Source: Virgibacillus sp. LDC-1 (lineage in GTDB: Bacteria; Bacillota; Bacilli; Bacillales; Amphibacillaceae). From it: a stretch of DNA of 64,000 nucleotides. How positions within the stretch are numbered: position 1 is the stretch's first letter; every line of letters begins with the position of its first letter. Of the stretch, positions 47,134-55,273 are shown piece by piece. The position numbers and the translations under genes are program-made. Below the pieces are notes generated by a model, which ran no database searches, was not told where the DNA came from, and saw only the letters and a list, made by a program, of their open reading frames with translations. Where the stretch lies: the NCBI RefSeq assembly GCF_030137545.1, contig NZ_JARUVL010000010.1, positions 21,834 through 85,833 of the forward strand, in the 5' to 3' direction.

Positions 47134-47933
47134 CCTTTTATTAAGAATTCAGATAGAATCGATTCATGAATTGCTGGATGACACGTAAGCACTGCATCAC
47201 TATCTAGCATCGTGAATTCATTTCCGCTAATATTTGTTGTTATTCCTCCTACTTCATGAACAATTATTTTTCCAGCAGCAATATCCCATGGGGAAAGCTT
47301 CATTGCTAAATAACAATCGATTATCCCTTCTGCAACATAGGCAAATTCCAGTGCAGCTGATCCATATGTTCGCGTTCCCCTCACTTGTTTCACAAGCTCT
47401 TGCATCGCGGTCTCTTTAACAAGGTTATTTTTACAAAGCCAATAGTGATTCATCCCTACAATGGATTCCTGTAAGGTCAAATCCGTTTTTAAAGGCGGAA
47501 GCTTTGCACCATTTTTCATTGCGCCTTCCCCTTTTTTAGCACTATATAATATATCTGCCATCACATCATAAATAAATCCAATTTCCCCTATTCCATCCTG
47601 ATATATCCCTACTGAAATAGCAAAATGACGCTTTTGATGAACAAAATTCATCGTTCCATCAATTGGATCAATGATCCATACCGTTCCTTCTAATGAGGAA
47701 AGCTTATCTCCAAAGCCCTCTTCACTAAACAAATAATGCGATGGATATTTCGATTTAATTTTTCCAACAAAGAATTGCTCTGTTTCCTTGTCCATCGTTG
47801 TCACTAAATCATTTGCATTCGATTTCGTTTGAATTGTAATTGGATCATTTATTTTTCTCCGTATTGTTGCACCTGCCTCAAGTATCCATTGCTTCGCTTG
47901 GTCAAATAGTAGATCACGTGTCTCTTTATTCAT
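47124..47933 (-). CDS. suhB: Inositol monophosphatase family protein SuhB-like
   Basis: A 269-residue Mg-dependent phosphatase of the IMPase family (B. subtilis YktC/SuhB). Metal-binding motifs: FSEEGFGD (Glu), WIIDPIDGTMNFVH and the late WDIAAGKIIVHEVGG. Expected substrates are myo-inositol monophosphate or related sugar phosphates, and the true one cannot be read from sequence. Start at 47933 with TTGGGGG upstream; the longest frame adds eight residues. It ends in the hairpin shared with ylaF. Confidence 0.9.
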   Translation of the reverse strand: MNKETRDLLFDQAKQWILEAGATIRRKINDPITIQTKSNANDLVTTMDKETEQFFVGKIKSKYPSHYLFSEEGFGDKLSSLEGTVWIIDPIDGTMNFVHQKRHFAISVGIYQDGIGEIGFIYDVMADILYSAKKGEGAMKNGAKLPPLKTDLTLQESIVGMNHYWLCKNNLVKETAMQELVKQVRGTRTYGSAALEFAYVAEGIIDCYLAMKLSPWDIAAGKIIVHEVGGITTNISGNEFTMLDSDAVLTCHPAIHESILSEFLIKGKK

Positions 47934-48111
47934 GATTATGCCCCCAATACGTTTCATTCTCCTTTAGCTTATCAAAACAAAAGAAAAGAGTCATTCACAA
48001 AGCGAAACTACTATGAAATGAGTCCATTGATTATCCTTATCAATTTATACGTGATACAAATTCAAAAAAAGATCTCTATGTATAATAATAAATAGAGACC
48101 ATTCTTAAAAA

Positions 48112-48312
48112 TTATAAGAGCACATCATTTTCTATCTTTTGCAATTGCCGTGTCAATTGCAGCAACCTTTCTTTTGTCTTAATAATTTTTATCTTATCCT
48201 CATCCTGCATTGCTTCATAAAGGGTTAATAGTTCATAATCAATTTCCATTCGTAGTACTGGGAGCTTTTCTTGTTCTTCTTTTCTTCGCATTGCTTCAAT
48301 GACGTATTTCAA
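48112..48312 (-). CDS. Small hypothetical coiled-coil protein
   Basis: A 66-residue charged helical protein (VIEAMRRKEEQEKLPVLRME, then a heptad-like KIIKTKERLLQLTRQLQKIE). I choose the TTG at 48312 because AAAGGTGTG lies 7 bases upstream; the longer frame begins at an ATG with no site. Codon use is like its neighbours. No family is recognised. A TTG start and short length make it uncertain. About 300 bases upstream to yktB hold only promoter-like sequence. Confidence 0.55.
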   Translation of the reverse strand: MKYVIEAMRRKEEQEKLPVLRMEIDYELLTLYEAMQDEDKIKIIKTKERLLQLTRQLQKIENDVLL

Positions 48313-48520
48313 CCTAATCACACCTTTCACCATAATAAATTTCAACAAGTGCATCTTCTTCTATTAGTCATTTCTCCAGTTTAAAAATTCATGCAACCTT
48401 TTCAACATATCTTTTAGTTTTCTTTATATATATGATGCTCCCATCATTTCGTTCACTAAAATCAGAACGATTATTTTAAAAATACCCAATTGGTATAAAA
48501 TTAAACATGAGCTGTAAGGC

Positions 48521-48548
48521 TTGACTGAACGAACTAAATCCTTAATAA
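48521..48548 (+). promoter_or_regulatory. Candidate promoter of yktB
   Basis: TTGACT (48521-48526), 16-base spacer, TAATAA (48543-48548), in the otherwise empty 303-base gap between the small coiled-coil gene and yktB. Confidence 0.4.
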
Positions 48549-48615
48549 TAATTATTATAATTAATGATAGCTTAGGTTACTTCTATAGAATATAAACAAG
48601 AGAGGATTACTAGAA

Positions 48616-49242
48616 ATGACTTTCAGCGGTTTTAGTAAAGAAGACTTTAACACTTTTTCCATTCCTGGACTTGAAGGAAGAATGGAAGCAATCCAAACAA
48701 GAATACAACCAAAATTCAAGCAAATAGGTAATGAATTAGTTGACTATTTAGCTGTACAAACAGGCAATGAAATGCATTTACATATTGCCAAGCATGCGAG
48801 AAGAACAGTGAATCCACCGAACGATACGTGGCTTGCTATCGCTGATAATAAACGCGGTTATAAAAAGCATCCACACTTCCAAGTTGGCTTATTCGATGAT
48901 CATGTATTCATTTGGCTCGCCCTTATCTATGAACTTGATTTTAAACGGGAAATTGCCGAAGCTTTCATGGATAGCTTTGAGGAATTAAAAGCATTACCTG
49001 CTAGTTTTGTTATTTCCCTGGATCATATGAAAAAAGCGGCAATTCCATTAGAAGAGTTGGAAATGGACCATTTAGAACGTTTTCGCAATGTGAAAAAAGC
49101 AGAGTTTCTCATTGGTCAACACTTTTCTCCTGAGGATTCCATTGTTACAAATGGGGCAAAATTTATGGAAAACGCGAAGCAAACAATTGATCCTCTTATT
49201 CCGTTTTACCATAAAGCATTACAAGCGAGAAAAACGTTATAA
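48616..49242 (+). CDS. yktB: UPF0637/DUF1054 family protein YktB
   Basis: A 208-residue soluble protein of the UPF0637 (DUF1054) family, function unknown, structure known for some members. Family features: FSGFSKEDFNTFSIPGLEGRMEAIQ at the N-terminus, HIAKHARRTVNPPNDTWLA, and HPHFQVGLFDDHVFIW. GAGAGG precedes the ATG. Length is the family norm. Neighbour of yktA as in B. subtilis, here convergent. Confidence 0.92.
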   Translation: MTFSGFSKEDFNTFSIPGLEGRMEAIQTRIQPKFKQIGNELVDYLAVQTGNEMHLHIAKHARRTVNPPNDTWLAIADNKRGYKKHPHFQVGLFDDHVFIWLALIYELDFKREIAEAFMDSFEELKALPASFVISLDHMKKAAIPLEELEMDHLERFRNVKKAEFLIGQHFSPEDSIVTNGAKFMENAKQTIDPLIPFYHKALQARKTL

Positions 49243-49265
49243 AATCTTACAAGGTTCAATCATAA

Positions 49266-49297
49266 AAAATAAGACTGAATATATTCAGTCTTATTTT
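49266..49297. terminator. Terminator of yktB
   Basis: A perfect palindrome with arm AAAATAAGACTGAAT (49266 onward) ending in TTATTTT (49297); A/T tracts on both sides. Confidence 0.88.
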
Positions 49298-49402
49298 AGT
49301 ATGGAAGCCCGCATTTTCTGAGGAAGTAAAAGCGTTGCCTACGGCAAGTGAAGCGCATTCGGCTAGTACGCAGATCCCACAATCCGAATCGTAAAACCTT
49401 GT
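49298..49402. repeat. GC-richer non-coding block, possible interspersed repeat
   Basis: About 105 bases between the yktB terminator and the yktA stop are clearly more GC-rich than the surrounding intergenic DNA and contain a small hairpin TTGCC-TAC-GGCAA and repeated GCG. There is no ORF with a start. This composition is unusual here and recalls dispersed repeat elements of Bacillaceae; a genome-wide search would decide. Confidence 0.35.
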
Positions 49403-49672
49403 TTATTTCATCGTAAATATCTTCGTTTGTTCTTCACGTGCTTTTTTGATTACGTGATAACTTGAATAATTGGATTCATTTTGAAACTGAGCAAAAAGAC
49501 GCTTTTCTTCCGCTTTAGAAGGAACAATTTCCTTGAAGCGATTATAATTATCTAGCAACGCGCCTCGTTCTACTTTACCTTCATACGCTTTTTCGATAAA
49601 GGTAAAAAATTGCACAACAGCAACGATTTCTTCCTTCGTCCACGTTATATCAATTGGATATTGATAGCTCAT
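49403..49672 (-). CDS. yktA: UPF0223 family protein YktA
   Basis: An 89-residue helical protein of the UPF0223 family, unknown function. The core YQYPIDITWTKEEIVAVVQFF and RFKEIVPSKAEEKRLF are diagnostic. Its ribosome site AAGGAG lies in the last codons of the upstream nitronate monooxygenase gene (stop TAG just before the ATG), so the two are co-translated. Confidence 0.94.
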   Translation of the reverse strand: MSYQYPIDITWTKEEIVAVVQFFTFIEKAYEGKVERGALLDNYNRFKEIVPSKAEEKRLFAQFQNESNYSSYHVIKKAREEQTKIFTMK

Positions 49673-49673
49673 A

Positions 49674-50642
49674 CTATTTCTCCTTTTTTATCAAGCTTTG
49701 ACGGATGTTGTTACCCTCGTTTACTATTCTAGAAACCAATTCGTGAACAGTCGGGATATCCGTAATTCCGGCAGCACCTTGACCTGCCCATCCAAACCCA
49801 TTTTCGGCATCACCGTCATGTATAAACCGCTTATTAGCAACACCACTTATGTATGTTTTTAAATCTTCATAGCCTTTGCCAGCCTTTTCTAGCTTTAAGA
49901 TTTCTTCTGTCCATTGATTCTTTAATGCTCGAGCAGGCATTCCGAGTGACCGTTTAATTACAACGGTTGCCGTTTCATCTGCCGCTAAAATCGCATTCTG
50001 ATACATTGGGTGCGCATCAACACATTCTTTTGTTGCGATAAACCTTGTTCCCATCTCGATTCCTTCTGCTCCAAGTGCGAGTGATGCAACGAACCCACGT
50101 CCATCAATAATTCCACCTGAGGCGATTACTGGAATAGAAACAGCATCTACTACTTGAGGAATTAAGACAAACGTGCCTGTATCTGCTCGACCTAAATGAC
50201 CACCACCCTCTTGGCCTACTACAATTACTGCATCTGCTCCTAATTCTTCCGCCTTTATCGCTTGTCGTTTAGAAGCAACAAGCACTAATTTCTTCATCGG
50301 TTGACCCACAAGCTTATCTAATACATGCTTTGGATTTCCGCCTGTTACAGATACAACGGGCACTTGTTCCTCTATTGCTACTTCTACCATTTCCTCATAC
50401 GGTCGACCATGTTGTCCAATTGCGAAATTTATCCCGAATGGTTTAGAGGTCATTCGTTTCACCTTTTGAATTTCTTTTCTTAAGTGCTCTGGGTGAGGTA
50501 GACTCATCGCTGTAATTTGTCCAAGCCCTCCAGCATTTGATACCGCTGCTGCTAGATCTGCATATGCTAGATGTGCTAAGCCACCTTGAATAATTGGATA
50601 TTCAATACCAAACAGCTTGGTTACGCGTGTCTGCCACTTCAT
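49674..50642 (-). CDS. Nitronate monooxygenase family flavoprotein
   Basis: An FMN-dependent TIM-barrel enzyme of the nitronate monooxygenase (2-nitropropane dioxygenase) family, 322 residues. FMN-binding features include IIQGGLAHLAYADLAAAVSNAGG, DAVIVVGQEGGGHLGR, ASGGIIDGRG and GAEGIEMGTRF. Related Firmicutes proteins include FabK-type enoyl-ACP reductases, so the exact reaction is open. GAGGGGAT precedes the ATG. It follows SR1 and its terminator, and is coupled to yktA. Confidence 0.88.
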   Translation of the reverse strand: MKWQTRVTKLFGIEYPIIQGGLAHLAYADLAAAVSNAGGLGQITAMSLPHPEHLRKEIQKVKRMTSKPFGINFAIGQHGRPYEEMVEVAIEEQVPVVSVTGGNPKHVLDKLVGQPMKKLVLVASKRQAIKAEELGADAVIVVGQEGGGHLGRADTGTFVLIPQVVDAVSIPVIASGGIIDGRGFVASLALGAEGIEMGTRFIATKECVDAHPMYQNAILAADETATVVIKRSLGMPARALKNQWTEEILKLEKAGKGYEDLKTYISGVANKRFIHDGDAENGFGWAGQGAAGITDIPTVHELVSRIVNEGNNIRQSLIKKEK

Positions 50643-50666
50643 ATCATCCCCTCGCTTTCCAATTCC

Positions 50667-50694
50667 ATCCTAGCATGTTTAAAATAAAAGTAAA
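50667..50694 (-). promoter_or_regulatory. Candidate promoter of the nitronate monooxygenase-yktA operon
   Basis: TTTACT (50689-50694), 16-base spacer, TAGGAT (50667-50672) with an extended TGC before it, on the minus strand. It lies directly behind the SR1 terminator, which would otherwise leave the operon without a promoter. Confidence 0.45.
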
Positions 50695-50726
50695 GAAAAC
50701 ACAGTAGCACAAGCACGCTACTGTGG
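50691..50726 (-). terminator. Terminator of SR1
   Basis: A perfect 9-bp stem CACAGTAGC (50700-50708 with 50717-50725), 8-base loop, followed by TTTTCTTT on the minus strand. Confidence 0.92.
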
Positions 50727-50885
50727 AATATGACACATACTTTATCCTTCTATTTTTGATTGCAATTTGGGCAGGTTCCATAAAGGGTTGTTACTTTTTC
50801 ATCATCATAATGGTCAATAACCTGTTGACATTCTTGACAGACGATCGTCCCCATTTGATCCAGCTCCTTTTTAAAAGGTTATCAT
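50695..50885 (-). ncRNA. SR1 dual-function small RNA
   Basis: SR1 in B. subtilis (about 205 bases, between pdhD and speA) is both a base-pairing RNA acting on ahrC mRNA and the mRNA for peptide SR1P. Here a transcript of about 190 bases is predicted from a consensus promoter (TTGAAA-17-TATAAT) to a strong terminator, enclosing the SR1P frame. Gene order (pdh genes on one side, yktA on the other) matches, although speA is absent and a deacetylase and transporter gene are inserted. The start is estimated from the -10 and the base-pairing part was not analysed. Confidence 0.85.
50750..50854 (-). CDS. SR1P, GapA-binding regulatory peptide
   Basis: A 34-residue peptide, MGTIVCQECQQVIDHYDDEK followed by VTTLYGTCPNCNQK. 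It has the SR1P layout: MGTIVCQ(D/E)C at the N-terminus, an acidic middle and the DEKVTTLYGTC block, with four cysteines in two CxxC pairs that could bind a metal. In B. subtilis SR1P binds the glycolytic GAPDH GapA and supports gapA mRNA levels and RNase J1 activity. AAGGAG lies about 9 bases upstream. It is slightly shorter than the B. subtilis peptide (39). Confidence 0.93.
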   Translation of the reverse strand: MGTIVCQECQQVIDHYDDEKVTTLYGTCPNCNQK

Positions 50886-50891
50886 ATTTAT

Positions 50892-50939
50892 ATTATAATA
50901 TGTCACAATTGATTTTTCAACACAAATAGTATAACACAT
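50892..50939 (-). promoter_or_regulatory. SR1 promoter with two CcpN operator sites
   Basis: SigA promoter TTGAAA (50915-50920), 17-base spacer, TATAAT (50892-50897). Two exact matches to the CcpN consensus TRTGHYATAYW: TGTGACATATT (50897-50907), covering spacer and -10 edge, and TGTGTTATACT (50928-50938), just upstream of the -35. The sites are 31 bp apart (three turns). CcpN represses SR1, gapB and pckA under glycolytic conditions in B. subtilis. Confidence 0.85.
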
Positions 50940-51045
50940 TTGGAAAATGTGTCTCAAATAGAATGAGATTGGAGGTGGAGTTCCTTCTTTACAACAACTC
51001 TTAGACTTACAGAATGCTTACTACACTTTATATGAGGGATAAACA

Positions 51046-51086
51046 AAACACTCTAATCGCCTAAATAAAGAAGCCATTAGAGTGTT
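51046..51086 (-). terminator. Terminator of the polysaccharide deacetylase gene
   Basis: AACACTCTAATGGC pairs with GCGATTAGAGTGTT (one mismatch), then TTTGTTTA on the minus strand. Confidence 0.85.
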
Positions 51087-51101
51087 GTTTAGTTTAGATG
51101 A

Positions 51102-51956
51102 TTATTTTGTTTCAATTAAAGCAGGATTAGCTATTTCAAAGCCTTGCTCTCGTAATCCGTTTACAATATCTTCTAAAGCTGCTGCTGTCCATTCTCTGTC
51201 ATGCATCAAAAGATTTGCTCCATTTCCTAAAAACTGATTATGAAGCATAATATCCGTAATCGCGTCTTTCGATTGATACTGCTTTTCCCAATCATGGCCA
51301 TACACCCAATTCATTCTTATCATGTTTTCTTGCTGTAAGAGTTCGTTTGAATATGACGTATTATCTCCGAAAGGGGCCCGAAAAATCTTAGGACGTTCAC
51401 CAGTGATTGCTTCCACCATATCATTCACACGTAATATTTCTTCTTTTTGTGTTTGTTCATCAATATCGCTCAAACTCGGATGACTGTATGTATGGTTTCC
51501 AATAACAAATCCCATATCATGAATTTCTTTTAAAATTTCCTTTTTCTCATTTGTTTCGAGAAAATGTCCATTTACAAAGAAAATCGCATTTGCATCTAGC
51601 TTTTTCAACGTTTTTGCCATTTCTAATGCATGTTCATCAGGAGCATCATCAATCGTTAGTAATACTATTTTTTTATTTCCTTCTGGATCAATTGGTTGAA
51701 TATGCCAAGTTTTATCATTTATACGATACATCGGCTTGTTTGCATCTGGTTCTTCCTTTGTTTGCTCCTCTTCTTTCGCTACTGTATTCGATTCTTCCTC
51801 CTGTTTCTCCGCTTTCTCTGATGGTGTAGTCGTTTGAGGCTTTGTTTCCTCATTTTTTTCTGTATCCGATCCTTCTTCCTTTAAAGAAGAATTAGAACAA
51901 CCTATACTAAGCACCATCCATACACAAGCAAATAAAAGTACGATTATTTTTTTCAT
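51102..51956 (-). CDS. Polysaccharide deacetylase lipoprotein (NodB domain)
   Basis: A 284-residue exported lipoprotein: signal with lipobox LSIGC (about residue 20), an acidic T/E/K-rich linker (about 25-75) and a carbohydrate esterase 4 domain. Metal and catalytic motifs are intact: LLTIDDAPD (motif 1), GNHTYSHPSLSD (motif 2 with the HxxxH pair), FRAPFGDNTSY (motif 3) and ANLLMHDREW (motif 5). Expected substrates are peptidoglycan or other GlcNAc polymers. A TATAAT -10 without a clear -35 lies near 52008. It lies between SR1 and the BCCT gene, where B. subtilis has other genes. Confidence 0.9.
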   Translation of the reverse strand: MKKIIVLLFACVWMVLSIGCSNSSLKEEGSDTEKNEETKPQTTTPSEKAEKQEEESNTVAKEEEQTKEEPDANKPMYRINDKTWHIQPIDPEGNKKIVLLTIDDAPDEHALEMAKTLKKLDANAIFFVNGHFLETNEKKEILKEIHDMGFVIGNHTYSHPSLSDIDEQTQKEEILRVNDMVEAITGERPKIFRAPFGDNTSYSNELLQQENMIRMNWVYGHDWEKQYQSKDAITDIMLHNQFLGNGANLLMHDREWTAAALEDIVNGLREQGFEIANPALIETK

Positions 51957-52064
51957 GCAAACCTCTCCTCCGTTATGTATATGCCATGCTGTCCATACGA
52001 TACCACCATTATAAAGGATAGAAGAAGATTATGACTACCCATTATAGGGATTCTCTATTTTTAT

Positions 52065-52090
52065 GTTTCAAGTAATCAAATGAAAGGTAT
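52065..52090 (+). promoter_or_regulatory. Candidate SigB promoter of the BCCT transporter
   Basis: GTTTCA (52065-52070), 14-base spacer, AGGTAT (52085-52090) resembles the general-stress SigB consensus (GTTTAA, 12-15 bases, GGGTAT). Osmoprotectant uptake genes are often SigB-dependent in Bacillus. Confidence 0.35.
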
Positions 52091-52200
52091 AGGGAATATA
52101 TCGAATGTAAATGATGAAGACAGGAAATAATAACGAAAGCATAGCTTTGTGAAAATGTAAACTTCATAATTATCGAAAAAAGAAAAGAAAGGAAATGAAT

Positions 52201-53739
52201 ATGAAAAAGGTAACACGTGTGTTTTACATATCGACTATTGTTGCGGCATTATTTATTTTATGGGGCGTCATTCCAAAAGAAGTATTACCTGTTGGCAATT
52301 TAGATCATATTACAGGAATTATTCAAAATTTTTTAGTTGATAAATTTGGTTGGTTCTACTTATTTTGCACAACTGGGTTCTTGTTATTTGCGATTTTTTT
52401 GATTTTTTCCAAGTACGGGAACATCAAGCTAGGAAAGCCACAGGATGAACCTGAGTATTCTTATATTACTTGGTTTGCAATGCTGTTTAGTGCAGGAATG
52501 GGAATTGGATTAGTTTTTTGGGGAGCTGCAGAACCCCTATCCCATTTCCATACACCTCCATTCGGAGAATCAGAAACCAACGATGCAGCAAAAACGGCTT
52601 TAAGGTATAGCTTTTTTCACTGGGGATTACATCCTTGGGCTACCTATGCAACTATTGCCCTTGCATTAGCATACTTTAAATTCCGCAAGCAATCTGCTGG
52701 GGTAGTTAGTGCTGTACTAGAGCCATTATTCGGGGATCGAATAAAAGGAGCATGGGGAACGCTTGTCGATTTTATTGTTGTATTTGCAACAATCTTTGGG
52801 GTAGCCACATCACTTGGATTTGGTGCCATTCAAATAAGTGGTGGGTTATCTTATGTATTTGGAATAGATCAGTCCTTTTTAATCCAATTAATTATCATTT
52901 TAATTGTCACTGTACTTTATATGGCCTCTGCTATGACTGGCCTAAATAAAGGGATCAAATATTTAAGTAATGCAAATATTGTATTAGCACTGGTCTTAAT
53001 GCTTTTCCTACTTTTTCTAGGTCCTACTAATTTTATCATGAACTTATTTACAACGACATTCGGTAGTTACCTGCAAAATCTACCTAGTATGAGCTTGCGT
53101 ATGACACCATTCAATGAAGAAAATGCAACTTGGATTAAAGACTGGACTATTTTCTATTGGGCATGGTGGATTGCTTGGGCGCCATTTGTCGGCACATTTA
53201 TTGCACGCGTGTCACGAGGTAGAACTGTTCGTGAATTTATTTTAGGCGTATTACTTGTTCCTACGATTTTTGGGGCATTATGGTTTTCGATTTTTGGTGG
53301 CTCCGCTATTAGCTTAGAATTCTTTCAGGATGCCAACATCATCAAAGATGTACATGAGTTAGGAACAGAAACAGCGCTATTTGCTGTCCTTGAGAATTTT
53401 CCATTTGGAACGGTTATGTCCATGATAGCGATTTTACTCATTAGTACCTTTTTTATCACCTCCGCCGACTCTGCGACATTCGTTTTAGGAATGCAAACGA
53501 CTGGTGGAAGTCTATATCCTCCTAATCGTGTTAAATTTATTTGGGGAATTATTCAATCAAGTGCAGCGGCCATCCTCTTATGGCAAGGTGGGTTAGGTGC
53601 ATTACAAACGGCTTCTATTATCGCGGCATTTCCATTTGCATTTATTATGATTTTAGTCGTCTTCTCATTAATTAAATCATTTCGACTTGAAGTAAAGGAA
53701 GCAGAAAGGAATCGAAAAAAACAACCAACAAAATTTTAG
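52201..53739 (+). CDS. BCCT family glycine betaine/choline transporter (OpuD-like)
   Basis: Secondary transporter of the betaine-choline-carnitine family, taking up osmoprotectants with Na+. The 512-residue product has 12 membrane segments and the signature block in segment 8, FYWAWWIAWAPFVGTFIARVSRGRTVREF, with FSAGMGIGLVFWGAAEPLSHF earlier. Length equals B. subtilis OpuD (512). The start at 52201 has AAAGGAA upstream; the ATG two codons earlier sits too close to the site. It is an insertion between pdhD and SR1 relative to B. subtilis and fits a halotolerant lifestyle. The substrate is inferred. Confidence 0.92.
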   Translation: MKKVTRVFYISTIVAALFILWGVIPKEVLPVGNLDHITGIIQNFLVDKFGWFYLFCTTGFLLFAIFLIFSKYGNIKLGKPQDEPEYSYITWFAMLFSAGMGIGLVFWGAAEPLSHFHTPPFGESETNDAAKTALRYSFFHWGLHPWATYATIALALAYFKFRKQSAGVVSAVLEPLFGDRIKGAWGTLVDFIVVFATIFGVATSLGFGAIQISGGLSYVFGIDQSFLIQLIIILIVTVLYMASAMTGLNKGIKYLSNANIVLALVLMLFLLFLGPTNFIMNLFTTTFGSYLQNLPSMSLRMTPFNEENATWIKDWTIFYWAWWIAWAPFVGTFIARVSRGRTVREFILGVLLVPTIFGALWFSIFGGSAISLEFFQDANIIKDVHELGTETALFAVLENFPFGTVMSMIAILLISTFFITSADSATFVLGMQTTGGSLYPPNRVKFIWGIIQSSAAAILLWQGGLGALQTASIIAAFPFAFIMILVVFSLIKSFRLEVKEAERNRKKQPTKF

Positions 53740-53818
53740 TTTATAGGACTAAAACCTAAAGTTGTCTCAAGCAAGATCGTAACCTTGCGAACAATTAAAA
53801 TTACCTATTACAAAGATA

Positions 53819-53857
53819 AAAAACTGTTCTTCTCTAGATGAGAAGAACAGTTTGTTT
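53819..53857. terminator. Bidirectional terminator between the BCCT gene and pdhD
   Basis: A perfect 14-bp stem AAACTGTTCTTCTC (53821-53834) with its complement (53840-53853), T-runs in both directions. Confidence 0.93.
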
Positions 53858-53859
53858 TA

Positions 53860-55269
53860 TTATTTCATCATATGAACAGGTTTACCAATTGCAACCTCAG
53901 CAGCTTCCATTGTAATTTCACCTAATGATGGGTGCGCATGAATCGTGAGTGCTATATCTTCTGCAGTCATACCTGCTTCAATTGCTAAGCCAACTTCTGC
54001 AATCATATCACTAGCATTCGGACCAGCAATTTGCCCACCAATTACAAGACCATCTTCTTTACGAGTAACCAGCTTTAAGAACCCATCACTATTATTTAAT
54101 GATAATGCACGACCATTTGCCGCGAATGGAAACTTCGAAGCTTTTGCTTCAATTCCAGCCTCTTTCGCTTGTTTTTCTGTATATCCAACTGATGCAAGCT
54201 CAGGATCAGCAAACACAACAGCTGGTATACCTAAATAATCAATCTCTGATTTTTCACCACTAATCGCTTCAGCAGCAATTTTAGCTTCATAAGAAGCCTT
54301 ATGAGCTAATGGTGGTCCTTCAACAATATCGCCAATCGCGTATATGTTTTTCACACTTGTGCGACATTGCTTATCAATCTTCACCAATCCTCGATCTGTG
54401 ACTTCCACGCCAGCTTGCTCTAGTCCAATTTCTTCTGTATTTGGACGACGACCAACAGTTACGAGAACATAATCAGCTTCAATTATTTCTTCTTTTCCTT
54501 TAGCTTCATAGGTGACTTTAACACCATTCTTTGTTTCCTCGACACCTTTTGCCATTGCTTCTGTAATAATTGTCGTTCCTTTTTTCTTTAAGCGTTTTTT
54601 AACAAGCTGACTCATTTGTTTTTCAAAACCACTTAATATATCTTTTGTTCCTTCTAATATCGTAATTTCAGTACCAAAGTTAGCATAGGCAGAGCCAAGC
54701 TCTGTTCCAACATAACCGCCACCAATGACAACCATCTTCTTCGGAATTTCATTTAAATTCAATGCTCCAGTGGAGTCAAGAACTCGATCCGAAAATGGGA
54801 AGCCTGGGATTTCAATTGGACTAGAACCAGTAGCAATAATACAGTTATTGAATGTATATGTTTGCGAGCTCTTATCATCCATTACTTTTACTGTATGGTC
54901 ATTAACAAAGTATACTTCTCCCGCAACAATATCCACTTTATTTCCTTTCAATAAAGATTCTACTCCAGAAGTAAGCTTATTAACTACTTTGCCTTTCCAT
55001 TCCTGCACCTTAGAAAAGTCAACAGAAACATTTTCCGTTTTAATTCCCAATTCTTCAGATCCATGTGCATGCTCAGCTAAGTGTCCTGCTTGTATCAAAG
55101 CTTTGGAAGGAATACAACCTACATTTAAGCACACACCACCTAAAGCGTTTTTTTCAACAATGGTTACTTTCTGTCCAAGCTGTGCTGCTCGAATAGCAGC
55201 TACATATCCCCCAGGACCAGCTCCAACGACTAATGTGTCGACTTCAATTGGAAAATCTCCTACTACCAT
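53860..55269 (-). CDS. pdhD: Dihydrolipoamide dehydrogenase (E3) of pyruvate dehydrogenase
   Basis: FAD enzyme that reoxidises dihydrolipoamide with NAD+. The 469-residue protein has the FAD motif [19 protein letters not shown], the redox-active disulphide [13 protein letters not shown] (C47 and C52), the NAD motif [13 protein letters not shown], the second FAD motif IYAIGDIV and the C-terminal His-Glu pair [22 protein letters not shown] precedes the ATG. It ends the pdhABCD operon. Confidence 0.97.
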   Translation of the reverse strand: MVVGDFPIEVDTLVVGAGPGGYVAAIRAAQLGQKVTIVEKNALGGVCLNVGCIPSKALIQAGHLAEHAHGSEELGIKTENVSVDFSKVQEWKGKVVNKLTSGVESLLKGNKVDIVAGEVYFVNDHTVKVMDDKSSQTYTFNNCIIATGSSPIEIPGFPFSDRVLDSTGALNLNEIPKKMVVIGGGYVGTELGSAYANFGTEITILEGTKDILSGFEKQMSQLVKKRLKKKGTTIITEAMAKGVEETKNGVKVTYEAKGKEEIIEADYVLVTVGRRPNTEEIGLEQAGVEVTDRGLVKIDKQCRTSVKNIYAIGDIVEGPPLAHKASYEAKIAAEAISGEKSEIDYLGIPAVVFADPELASVGYTEKQAKEAGIEAKASKFPFAANGRALSLNNSDGFLKLVTRKEDGLVIGGQIAGPNASDMIAEVGLAIEAGMTAEDIALTIHAHPSLGEITMEAAEVAIGKPVHMMK

Positions 55270-55273
55270 ATAC

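Noticed and set aside
50723..50929. A 68-residue plus-strand frame over the SR1 locus
   Set aside because: It is antisense to SR1P, has no good ribosome site, and its composition is explained by the complementary gene.
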